Source: Alphaproteobacteria bacterium | GTDB lineage: Bacteria; Pseudomonadota; Alphaproteobacteria; Rhizobiales; Aestuariivirgaceae | Assembly: GCA_024640405.1 (NCBI GenBank) | Contig: JAHEFB010000002.1 | Location: 62,001 to 126,000 of the forward strand | DNA length: 64,000 nt | Direction of reading: 5' to 3' | In this document: in pieces, positions 1 to 8,432 of the stretch | Position numbering within the stretch: the first letter of the stretch is position 1 | How the letters are laid out: every line of letters starts with the position of its first letter | Translations under genes and position numbers: made by a program | The notes under the pieces: generated by a model | Databases searched by the model: none | What the model was told of the DNA's origin: nothing | Seen by the model: only the letters and a program-made list of their open reading frames with translations

Positions 1-56
1 CTACAGGTGGCCATAGGTGGAATGCACTCCCCGGATAACTTACAGATGGAAACTCA

Positions 57-785
57 TTGCTTATGTCTAGCAAGTCCGAAATCAAATTACACCATGTTCT
101 GATTGTTGGTGCGGGCGCAGGATTGTCAGCCAGCATCGCCCGCAGATTCCATTCCGAGGGAATGGCAATATCGCTGGCCGCGCGCAATACCGGCAAACTT
201 GACGATCTTGTCAACGAAACCTCAGCCGAGGTGTTTCAATGCGATGCCTCGCAACCTGACCAGGTGGACGTGTTGTTTGCCAATCTGGACAGGTCAAAAA
301 CCGGAGCGCCTGATGTGGTTGTATACAACCCGTCCTTCAGAGTGCGCGGGCCGTTCACCGAACTTGACCCGGATGAGGTGTATCGCACCTTGATGGTAAC
401 AGGTTACGGCGGGTTTCTGGTGGCACGCCAGTCTGCCATCCGCATGTCAAAAGCGGGCAGGGGGGTTATCATTTTCACCGGCGCTTCGGCTTCCATGAAG
501 GGCTACGCAATGTCTGCACCATTCGCTATGGGCAAGTTTGCCCTGCGTGGACTTGCGCAGTCCATGGCGCGCGAGTTGCAGCCAAAAGGCGTTCATGTCA
601 CCCATGTAAATATTGATGGTGGAATTCGCAGCGAAGCCAGGCCCGGGCGTCACGATGCGCCGGGCAAGCCGGACAGCATGCTCGATCCCGACGCCATAGC
701 AGATACTTATTGGCACCTTGCAAATCAGCACCGTTCAGCGTGGACTCAGGAGACCGAACTGCGGCCATGGTTGGAGAATTTCTAA
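57..785 (+). CDS. SDR family NAD(P)-dependent oxidoreductase
   Basis: ORF 242 aa; N-terminal Rossmann motif GAGAGLSASIARRF; SDR-like layout. Active-site Tyr region is atypical (SAPFAMGKFAL). Confidence 0.8.
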   Translation: MLMSSKSEIKLHHVLIVGAGAGLSASIARRFHSEGMAISLAARNTGKLDDLVNETSAEVFQCDASQPDQVDVLFANLDRSKTGAPDVVVYNPSFRVRGPFTELDPDEVYRTLMVTGYGGFLVARQSAIRMSKAGRGVIIFTGASASMKGYAMSAPFAMGKFALRGLAQSMARELQPKGVHVTHVNIDGGIRSEARPGRHDAPGKPDSMLDPDAIADTYWHLANQHRSAWTQETELRPWLENF

Positions 786-815
786 CCTGCCCGGTCTGGT
801 TCGTGAGTTCATGAC

Positions 816-1178
816 CTAGTCGAAATAGTCATCCGGAAGTGATTTCTGTACGGGCAGCGGCAATATCCAGTTTGCCCGATTTTCAGGTTTGTCAGCCTGA
901 AGGATGAATTCGATTCCCAGCCGGTGGCTGTCTCGCCATGCCACACGAGCCGGACGACGGTATTTGTCACCATCAACGACCAGCATCATGTCATCGCCGA
1001 CGTCGTCTGCCCATTCCACTTCAACCAGCGCACCGGTGTTGGACTGGTTCAGCACCAGGCAAGGTTCGGTGAAATTGCCGCATGGGCTGATTAATGTCCC
1101 AAACTGCTTGCAGTCATGGCGTTCAGCCCGCCGTTTCCGGCTGCCTTTGGCGTCTTGATCTGTACCGAACATTGTCAT
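816..1178 (-). CDS. PilZ domain protein
   Basis: RKRRAER (RxxxR) and NQSNTGALVEVE (PilZ second motif). Start at 1178 preferred over the 1259 ORF start because GGAGGAAG SD lies just upstream. Confidence 0.75.
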   Translation of the reverse strand: MTMFGTDQDAKGSRKRRAERHDCKQFGTLISPCGNFTEPCLVLNQSNTGALVEVEWADDVGDDMMLVVDGDKYRRPARVAWRDSHRLGIEFILQADKPENRANWILPLPVQKSLPDDYFD

Positions 1179-1225
1179 GGCGTCTTCCTCCCCTGATTGT
1201 AACACGTCTGGTTTGGTTGTTTCTG

Positions 1226-1567
1226 TCAAAGCTTGTCCTGTGCCGGTGGAAACACCCACCCGCTGTCGGTTGTGCTGCTGGATTGTTTGGTAACGAAGCT
1301 GACGGCAACCGCATGGTCTTGACGGCGGGTTACATGTGCAGGGCGTCTGATATTCTCGCCATCAATCACGATGATCAGTTCGTCCGGGACTTGCCGGGGT
1401 TGCTCGACAATCAGCAAGGCGCCGGTATCCGACAGGTTTTCCACAACACAGGCTTCCCGCCGGGTTCCGTCGACAGTGATCGCAAAGCCGCTCTTCAACA
1501 GTTTCATGCGATCTGCACAGCGCCTGTTTTCGCCTGAGCCCAGAATGTCCACTTCAATCTCCTCCAC
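1226..1567 (-). CDS. PilZ domain protein
   Basis: ORF 113 aa; RCADR (RxxxR) and NLSDTGALLIVE; tandem with the preceding PilZ gene. Confidence 0.7.
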   Translation of the reverse strand: MEEIEVDILGSGENRRCADRMKLLKSGFAITVDGTRREACVVENLSDTGALLIVEQPRQVPDELIIVIDGENIRRPAHVTRRQDHAVAVSFVTKQSSSTTDSGWVFPPAQDKL

Positions 1568-1763
1568 CGCATTTCATCCGTTCCGCGCGTGGGCAGGAAA
1601 TTATCAGGGTTGACCTACTGTTGTTTTAAGCCACTGTGTAAAATTTAGCACAATTAAGCAGCCTGGATTCGGTGGATGACACCATCCCACCGGCGTGCCC
1701 TTCCCGGCAAGTTTTGCAATCTCAGCGGCATCTTGATCCCGTTTTTGAGATCCATGACCTGGT

Positions 1764-2453
1764 TCAAAATCTCAGCAGGCGCAGCCACCGCATGACATCG
1801 AGCAAGCTCACCATGGCAGCAGCTACATAGGTAAAAGCAGCGGCGCGCAGGACCTTTTTGGCACCCGGAAGATCTTTACTTTTCAGGTATTCGCCATGCT
1901 TCAGCATCGGCAACGCACGGGAGAAACTGGCGTCCATTTCCACCGGCAGGGTAACCAGGTGCACGACCACGCCGGTTGCGAGAATGGCCAGCCCGGCCCC
2001 CAGTTCCAGTAACAGGATGGAAGGTTTGCGGGTGATCGCCATGACGATCGGAGCCGCAATCAACAGTACTGAGCCGATGCCTTGAATTTTCTGCGCCAGA
2101 ACAGCCAGCCGGGTTCGCAGTGCCAGTGGCTTGTAGCCGTCGGCATCCTGCATCGCATGGCTGACTTCGTGAGCCGCAATGGCAACCGCAGTGATGGATT
2201 TGCCATCGTGGTTTGCAGGACTCAGACGAACCGCTTTTGTGCTCGGATCATAGTGGTCACCACTACCTGCCGGCAGTACTTCAACCTTTACATGCTCGAG
2301 ATCTGCTTCGTCGAGCAGGTGTCGTGCGAGTTCACCGCCGGTGCCGGGAAAATCGGGCCGATCGTCAGAGTGATCAGCAATGACATGGCGCACCCACAAT
2401 TGCGGGCTAAACATCAGGGCCAGAAATGTTGCCGCTATGAGCGCATAAATCAT
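1764..2453 (-). CDS. Zinc metallopeptidase, YugP-like membrane protease
   Basis: ORF 229 aa; AAHEVSHAMQDADGY (HExxH) with N- and C-terminal hydrophobic segments. Confidence 0.85.
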   Translation of the reverse strand: MIYALIAATFLALMFSPQLWVRHVIADHSDDRPDFPGTGGELARHLLDEADLEHVKVEVLPAGSGDHYDPSTKAVRLSPANHDGKSITAVAIAAHEVSHAMQDADGYKPLALRTRLAVLAQKIQGIGSVLLIAAPIVMAITRKPSILLLELGAGLAILATGVVVHLVTLPVEMDASFSRALPMLKHGEYLKSKDLPGAKKVLRAAAFTYVAAAMVSLLDVMRWLRLLRF

Positions 2454-2591
2454 GATTACCGGTTACCAATTTGGCGGATGTTATCCTGTCATACGATGTT
2501 TTATGCACGTCGAATTGAAAAAAACTTGCGGAAAAACATTGACGCTAGCGCCTTAAATGGCGAACAACTATATTGGTTCAAGGGGTAGCGG

Positions 2592-3071
2592 ATGCTTCAA
2601 AAGGTGGGATTGTTTCTGGCGCTGTGTATTGGCTGGGTCTTGTGGTCCGGCTATTTCAAGCCGTTGTTGCTGGCTCTCGGCCTGGCATCTGCGCTTGTGT
2701 GTACCTATCTGGCACTGCGGATGCGCAGGGCCGATGGCGAGGGTTCGCAGTTCAATATCCTCCAGCACATTCATCAGCTTGCGACCTACTGGCCATGGCT
2801 TTTGGTGGAGATTGCCAAGTCAAATCTGGACGTGGCAAAGATAATTCTTGCCCGGGAACTCAATGTTGATCCGGTGATGATTCGGTTGAAGGCCAGCCAG
2901 TCCACCGAGATGGGCCAGGTGATTTACGGCAATTCCATCACGCTCACGCCGGGCACAATCACCGTGGATGTCGAAGACGGTGAATTGCTGGTGCACGCTT
3001 TGGTGCAGTCAGGCGCAGACGGCTTACATGATGGTGAGATGGACCGGCGAATTACGGCTTTGGAGCGATAG
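2592..3071 (+). CDS. mrpE: Na+/H+ antiporter subunit E (MnhE/MrpE)
   Basis: ORF 159 aa; typical GNSITLTPGTITVDVEDGELLVHAL motif; first gene of an Mrp-like operon. Confidence 0.92.
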   Translation: MLQKVGLFLALCIGWVLWSGYFKPLLLALGLASALVCTYLALRMRRADGEGSQFNILQHIHQLATYWPWLLVEIAKSNLDVAKIILARELNVDPVMIRLKASQSTEMGQVIYGNSITLTPGTITVDVEDGELLVHALVQSGADGLHDGEMDRRITALER

Positions 3072-3076
3072 CCGGC

Positions 3077-3373
3077 ATGGAGTGGATTTATTTCGTAACC
3101 TGCATCGCGATCCTCATTACCATGGTTTTGGCTGTTGTACGCGGGCTTGCAGGCCCGACAATTTTCGACCGGGTTCTGGCAGTCAATATGTTCGGAACAA
3201 AGACGGTACTTTTTATTGCCGTCATATCTTTCCTTACCGGTCGACCAGATTTTCTTGATCTTGCACTTGCCTATGCGCTGATCAATTTCATTGGCGTGTT
3301 CGCGGTGTTGTTGTTCTTCCAGTCACGCGAAGTGCGCCGCGCCGCAGAAGCAGAGAGGGAGGCAGGAAAATAA
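3077..3373 (+). CDS. mrpF: Monovalent cation/H+ antiporter subunit F (MrpF)
   Basis: ORF 98 aa; RGLAGPTIFDRVLAVNMFGTKTV motif; operon position. Confidence 0.92.
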   Translation: MEWIYFVTCIAILITMVLAVVRGLAGPTIFDRVLAVNMFGTKTVLFIAVISFLTGRPDFLDLALAYALINFIGVFAVLLFFQSREVRRAAEAEREAGK

Positions 3374-3849
3374 TGCACCTGTTGCTCGATATCCTGTCTG
3401 CGATGTTGCTTCTTTCTGGCGCATTCTTTGTGTTTGTCGGCGGCTTTGGTGTCATGCGGATGCCTGAATTCTATACCCGAATGCATGCGGCTTCCCTGAC
3501 CGATACCGGTGGTGCCGCCCTTATTCTCTTTGGTCTTATGCTGCAGGGCGGGTTTACGCTGATACCTCTTAAACTGGCCGCGATCTTCCTGTTTCTGTTT
3601 CTGACCTCGCCAACCGCGTCTTATGCACTGGCCAACGCTGCATTGTTGTCCGGCGTCAAACCGGCATGTCGCAATGAAACCGGTAAGGCATTTCCGGGTG
3701 AACAGCCAGCGAAACCCAAACCAAAGCGAAAGTCGGCCTCAAAGGCTGTCAAGGCAAGGAAATCCGCACCGGTGAAGCCGCCGGCAGGCAAGCCTGCCAA
3801 AAGGCCGGCAAAAAAACCGACGAAAAAGACAGCGAGGAAGAAGTCATGA
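3373..3849 (+). CDS. mrpG: Monovalent cation/H+ antiporter subunit G (MrpG) with a long Lys/Ala/Pro-rich C-terminal tail
   Basis: ORF 158 aa; FGVMRMPEFYTRMHAASLTDTGGAALILFGLML typical of MrpG; tail KPKPKRKSASKAVKARKSAPVKPPAGKPAKRPAKKPTKKTARKKS. Confidence 0.9.
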   Translation: MHLLLDILSAMLLLSGAFFVFVGGFGVMRMPEFYTRMHAASLTDTGGAALILFGLMLQGGFTLIPLKLAAIFLFLFLTSPTASYALANAALLSGVKPACRNETGKAFPGEQPAKPKPKRKSASKAVKARKSAPVKPPAGKPAKRPAKKPTKKTARKKS

Positions 3850-4838
3850 TGACTATCGTCTTCTCGCTGTTCTTGCTGACCATGCTGGTGATCGTGGCGG
3901 TCGCCATTTTGCGCACTGAAAACCTGTTCACCGCGGTAATGCTGTCAGGCATCTTCTCCTTGATCATGGCAGCCAACTTCTTTGTTCTGGATGCTGCCGA
4001 TGTAGCCCTTACCGAAGCGGTTATTGGTGCCGGAATCTCGACAGTTCTGTTCCTCGGCGCACTTGCCCTGACCGCCGAGTATGATCGCTCGCCACCGGTT
4101 GGAACCTGGGTCCCGCTGCTGACCTCTTCAGCGCTTGGCGGCGTGATCATATTCGCAACTTTCCAGGCCCCGAGATTGGGTGATCCTAGTGCCATTGTGC
4201 ATCAGCATGTTGCACCATGGTATCTGGAAAAGACCCCCGAACTCATCGACGTGCCCAATGTGGTAACCGCCGTGCTGGCATCGTTTCGCGGCTATGACAC
4301 GCTCGGTGAAGTATTTGTGGTATTTACTGCGTGCATCGGTGTCATGGCTCTGCTTGGGCGGGTGCGGCCGCGTAGGGACTCCATCAAGGAAGGTGAATTC
4401 AAAAAGGCAACCGACAATCTGCGGCATCACCTCATACCGCGGGTCGTGGGCAAGATGCTGGTGCCGTTTATCGTCCTGTTTGGCCTGTATGTTCAGTTTC
4501 ACGGAGATTTTGGCCCGGGCGGCGGATTTCAGGCAGGCGCGCTGGTTGCAGCCGGCGTGATTTTGTATTCGCTGGTCGAAGGCGGTGTTCGCGGGCGCGA
4601 ACTGGTTCCTGAATGGTTTTCGAGTGTTCTGGTGGCGCTGGGCGCATTTACCTACACCAGCGTCGGGGTTGCCAGCATGTTGATGGGCGGGCGTTTCCTC
4701 GATTACTCGGTGCTGGCGCATGATCCGGTCCACGGCCAGCATCTGGGAATTTTGGTAATTGAAGCAGGCGTGGGCATGACCGTTGCCGGCGTCATGATTA
4801 CCATCTTCCATGCCTTCTCCAGGCGGGGGATAAGGTAA
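3846..4838 (+). CDS. DUF4040 + MnhB fusion, Na+/H+ antiporter subunit B
   Basis: ORF 330 aa; N-terminal half resembles DUF4040/MbhD (MrpA C-terminal-like), C-terminal half has MnhB motif FGLYVQFHGDFGPGGGFQAGALVAAGVILY. Confidence 0.88.
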   Translation: MMTIVFSLFLLTMLVIVAVAILRTENLFTAVMLSGIFSLIMAANFFVLDAADVALTEAVIGAGISTVLFLGALALTAEYDRSPPVGTWVPLLTSSALGGVIIFATFQAPRLGDPSAIVHQHVAPWYLEKTPELIDVPNVVTAVLASFRGYDTLGEVFVVFTACIGVMALLGRVRPRRDSIKEGEFKKATDNLRHHLIPRVVGKMLVPFIVLFGLYVQFHGDFGPGGGFQAGALVAAGVILYSLVEGGVRGRELVPEWFSSVLVALGAFTYTSVGVASMLMGGRFLDYSVLAHDPVHGQHLGILVIEAGVGMTVAGVMITIFHAFSRRGIR

Positions 4839-5197
4839 TGGCGGTATTGGGGCTGTACAACTACTTCGTGTTCGCCGTGTTGCTGATGATTGGTCTGTAC
4901 TGTTTGCTTGCACGCACCAACATCATCAAATCCATCATTGGCCTGTCCATGTTCCAGTCGGCTGTATTCCTGCTGTACATCTCGATGGACAAGGTTGACG
5001 GCGGTACGGCACCAATCATCCAGGAAGGTGTGGAGAACCAGATATTTGCCAACCCTCTGCCGCAGGTTTTGATACTGACTGCGATCGTGGTCGGAATCTC
5101 GACTACCGCGCTTGCGCTGGCGGTCGCCGTTCGCATCAGGGAAGCCTACGGCACGATTGAAGAAGACAAGATTCAGGAAATGGACCGCAAACAGTGA
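4838..5197 (+). CDS. mrpC: Na+/H+ antiporter subunit C (MnhC/MrpC, NuoK-like)
   Basis: ORF 119 aa; NIIKSIIGLSMFQSAVFLL ... ADPLPQ-like ANPLPQVLILTAIVVGIS. Confidence 0.92.
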   Translation: MAVLGLYNYFVFAVLLMIGLYCLLARTNIIKSIIGLSMFQSAVFLLYISMDKVDGGTAPIIQEGVENQIFANPLPQVLILTAIVVGISTTALALAVAVRIREAYGTIEEDKIQEMDRKQ

Positions 5198-6687
5198 CAC
5201 TTTATGACCAGCTTCCGGCGTTGGTGGTTGCGGTGCTTCTGTTCACCGCGCCGATTGCCTACATGTTGCGCATGCACGGGTTTCCCTGGGCAGCGGCAAC
5301 TGCTGCGGTTGTAACCTCTTTCATCGTAGCGTGTTCTCTTGCGGCCACCGCCATCGGTGGTGAGACCATCATTTACGAAATGGGCGGATGGCCCGCGCCG
5401 TACGGCATCGTGCTTCATATTGATGCATTATCCGCTCTCATGGCCATGCTGATCACCGGGGCGTCGTCTGCAGCCCTTATATTCGGCGCAAAAAGCCTGG
5501 CTGACGAGGTGGGCGAGGAAACAGCGCCGGCGTTTTTCGCTGCCTGGCTTTTGTGTACCGCCGGCCTTGTGGGCATGGTCATAACCGGCGACGCGTTCAA
5601 TATTTTCGTGTTCATGGAGATTTCTTCCCTCTCGACCTATGTCCTGATTTCGGCCGGTCCAGACAGGCGCGCCCTGATTTCGACCTATCGCTACATTGTG
5701 ATGGGAACTGTTGGTGCGACGTTTTATCTGATCGGTGTCGGTTTCCTGTACATGGTTACAGGCACCCTCAACACGGCGGACCTGGGCGCCCGTGTTGGAC
5801 AGGTTGAAGATATTCGCCTGGTGCTTGTAGCAGCAGGATTCGTGTCGGTTGGCCTTGCCGTCAAGGCTGCGGTTTTCCCACTGCACTCCTGGATGCCCAA
5901 TGCCTACACATTCGCACCCAATGCAGTCACGGTGTTTATAGCGGCCGCCTCCACCAAGGTGTCGCTGTATGTATTGATACGGGTGGACTATGCCATATTC
6001 CAGAATTCCATCGCCAATCATGAGGTTCAACTGACCTTATTCCTGGTGCCACTGGGCGTTATGGCGCTGTTTGCAGGGTCTCTGCTGGCGATATACGAGA
6101 AAAACCTGAAGAGGCTTCTGGCCTATTCTTCGGTTTCCCAGATCGGCTACATAGCGCTTGGTATCGCAATGACTTCGGTTGCCGGGTTAACCGGTGCAAT
6201 CGTTCACATGTTCAATCATGGATTGATCAAGGGCGGAATGTTCATGGCGGTGGCCTGTCTTGCTCTGCGCTACCGGACGGTGAACGTGGCAAACCTGGCC
6301 GGTGCCGGCAAGGCAATGCCCTGGACCATGGCAGCCTTCGTTATGGGTGGCCTGGGCCTCATCGGCGTACCGCTGACTCCGGGCTTTATCTCCAAGTGGT
6401 ATCTGGTACTGGCTGCGCTTGAGAAAGGTTGGCTCGGCGCGCTGTTGGTGGCGGTCATTCTGATATCGTCACTGTTGGCCGTAATTTATGTCTGGAAAGT
6501 AATTGAAGTGGCCTATTTCCGTGAGCCACGAGCCAATGCCGTTCCTGTGACCGAAGAAGCGCCGATGGTTATGCTTATCCCGACCTGGATAGTGGTCCTG
6601 ACCGGTATTTGGTTCGCGCTGGATACGAGTGTATCGGTCGGCCTTGCATCCATCGCCGCAAAAACCCTGCTGGGTGTCGCGTTATGA
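5194..6687 (+). CDS. mrpD: Monovalent cation/H+ antiporter subunit D (MrpD, ND2/ND4-like)
   Basis: ORF 497 aa; KAAVFPLHSWMPNAYTFAPNAVTVFIAAASTKVSLY and LKRLLAYSSVSQIGYIALG motifs. Confidence 0.93.
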   Translation: MTLYDQLPALVVAVLLFTAPIAYMLRMHGFPWAAATAAVVTSFIVACSLAATAIGGETIIYEMGGWPAPYGIVLHIDALSALMAMLITGASSAALIFGAKSLADEVGEETAPAFFAAWLLCTAGLVGMVITGDAFNIFVFMEISSLSTYVLISAGPDRRALISTYRYIVMGTVGATFYLIGVGFLYMVTGTLNTADLGARVGQVEDIRLVLVAAGFVSVGLAVKAAVFPLHSWMPNAYTFAPNAVTVFIAAASTKVSLYVLIRVDYAIFQNSIANHEVQLTLFLVPLGVMALFAGSLLAIYEKNLKRLLAYSSVSQIGYIALGIAMTSVAGLTGAIVHMFNHGLIKGGMFMAVACLALRYRTVNVANLAGAGKAMPWTMAAFVMGGLGLIGVPLTPGFISKWYLVLAALEKGWLGALLVAVILISSLLAVIYVWKVIEVAYFREPRANAVPVTEEAPMVMLIPTWIVVLTGIWFALDTSVSVGLASIAAKTLLGVAL

Positions 6688-8150
6688 TATTCAGCGAATC
6701 CGACACCATTTATTACGCGCTGACCATTCCACTCCTGGGTGCTCTAGGCATCGCGCTGGCGGGACGTTGGCCCAACATTCGCGAAACCGTAACCCTGACG
6801 ACAGCCGTGGCAGTCGCCATTGTCGTTTGGAGCCTTATACCGACGCTTCAGGCTGGTGGACGTCCCGAACTGCATTTCGGCGAAATGTTGCCGGGCCTGG
6901 AAATTGCCTTCAAGGTGGAACCGCTCGGCATGCTGTTCGGCGCTCTGGCTTCAGGCCTGTGGATTGTGAATTCAGTCTACTCGATCGGCTATATGCGCGG
7001 TAACAATGAGAAGAATCAGACCAGATTCTATATTTGTTTCGCCATTGCCATATCTGCTGCAATCGGGGTGGCTTTCTCTGCCAACCTGCTGACTTTGTTC
7101 ATTTTCTATGAAGTCCTCACCATTTCGACTTATCCACTCGTGGCCCACAAGGGTGATGAGGCAACGGTAAGGTCGGCACGAGTCTATATGGGAATACTGC
7201 TGGGTACATCCATTGGACTGTTCCTGCCCGCAATGATCTGGACATATTCGGTTGCCGGTACGCTGAGTTTCACTCCTGGCGGCATTCTCGAAGGCAAGAT
7301 AGCCGAACCGCTGGTCGGTATATTGTTACTGCTTTTTGCTTTCGGCATCGGCAAGGCGGCACTCATGCCGATCCATCGCTGGCTGCCTGCGGCGATGGTC
7401 GCACCAACACCCGTTTCCGCGCTGCTGCACGCAGTTGCAGTTGTGAAAGCCGGCGTGTTCACCATTACCAAGGTGTTCGTTTACATCTTCGGCATCGACT
7501 TCCTGTTCAATCAGCCCAGTCACCGGATAATAGTCTGGGTGGCCTGTTTCACGATTGTGGTCTCGAGTTTCATTGCGCTTCGCCAGACGAATCTCAAACG
7601 CCTGCTGGCGTATTCAACCATCGGCCAATTGTCTTATGTGGTGCTGGCCGCTTCGATACTGAAACCGCTGTCGGAGGTTGGCGCGTCCATGCACATGATG
7701 GCGCACGCTTTCGGCAAGATCACGCTGTTCTTTGCAGCTGGTGCAATTTATGTCGCGTCAAAGAAGACTGAAATCACAGATATGCTAGGCATCGGCCGGC
7801 GCATGCCGTGGACCATGGCCGCCTTTTCGATCGGTGCCCTGTCGATGATCGGTGTGCCGCCTACAGGTGGCTTCATTTCAAAATGGTACATTCTTGGCGG
7901 GGCCATTCAGGATGACAATTATCTGGCACTTGCCACGTTGGTCGCATCAACGTTGTTGAACGCAGCTTACTTCCTGCCGTTCATCTTCGCGGCCTTCCTG
8001 TACAAGGAGGACGTCAAGCCGGTCAATGAGCACGGTGAGGCACCATGGCCGATGGTGGCGGCACTGACTTTTACGGCTCTGTTGACCTTCGCATTCTTCA
8101 TTTTCCACCAGCCGATCGCCGACCTCGAAGCACAGATATTGGTGAAATAG
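6684..8150 (+). CDS. Second MrpD-like proton-translocating antiporter subunit
   Basis: Start moved to ATG 6684, overlapping the previous stop; GKAALMPIHRWLPAAMVAPTPVSALLHAVAVVKAG and LKRLLAYSTIGQLSYV motifs. Confidence 0.88.
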   Translation: MIFSESDTIYYALTIPLLGALGIALAGRWPNIRETVTLTTAVAVAIVVWSLIPTLQAGGRPELHFGEMLPGLEIAFKVEPLGMLFGALASGLWIVNSVYSIGYMRGNNEKNQTRFYICFAIAISAAIGVAFSANLLTLFIFYEVLTISTYPLVAHKGDEATVRSARVYMGILLGTSIGLFLPAMIWTYSVAGTLSFTPGGILEGKIAEPLVGILLLLFAFGIGKAALMPIHRWLPAAMVAPTPVSALLHAVAVVKAGVFTITKVFVYIFGIDFLFNQPSHRIIVWVACFTIVVSSFIALRQTNLKRLLAYSTIGQLSYVVLAASILKPLSEVGASMHMMAHAFGKITLFFAAGAIYVASKKTEITDMLGIGRRMPWTMAAFSIGALSMIGVPPTGGFISKWYILGGAIQDDNYLALATLVASTLLNAAYFLPFIFAAFLYKEDVKPVNEHGEAPWPMVAALTFTALLTFAFFIFHQPIADLEAQILVK

Positions 8151-8153
8151 GAC

Positions 8154-8432
8154 ATGGCACAAACACCAAAGAAACCTGAAACGGCTCCCGATGGCGACCA
8201 CTGGCTGGTTCGGCCAGAAAATATACGCAAGATCTGGATAGGTTCCATCATAGCGCTGGCGATAACAGTCGCGGTGGAACTGTTCACCGGCACTGCTGGT
8301 CATTTTCATGGTGTGGATGAGTGGTTCGCATTCCCGGCTGTGTTCGGTTTTCTGTCATGTGTGGTCATGGTTTTCGTGGCCAAGGTGTTGGGTAACATCC
8401 TGAAACGGAAGGATGATTACTATGATCTTTGA
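8154..8432 (+). CDS. Small two-TM membrane protein in the Mrp-like operon
   Basis: ORF 92 aa; starts 4 bp after the preceding gene and overlaps the next; two hydrophobic segments. Confidence 0.75.
   Translation: MAQTPKKPETAPDGDHWLVRPENIRKIWIGSIIALAITVAVELFTGTAGHFHGVDEWFAFPAVFGFLSCVVMVFVAKVLGNILKRKDDYYDL

Noticed and set aside
816-1567. Single fused two-PilZ-domain protein with a frameshift
   Set aside because: Each ORF has its own start, the downstream one with a good SD, and a full PilZ-like motif set, so two tandem genes are more likely.
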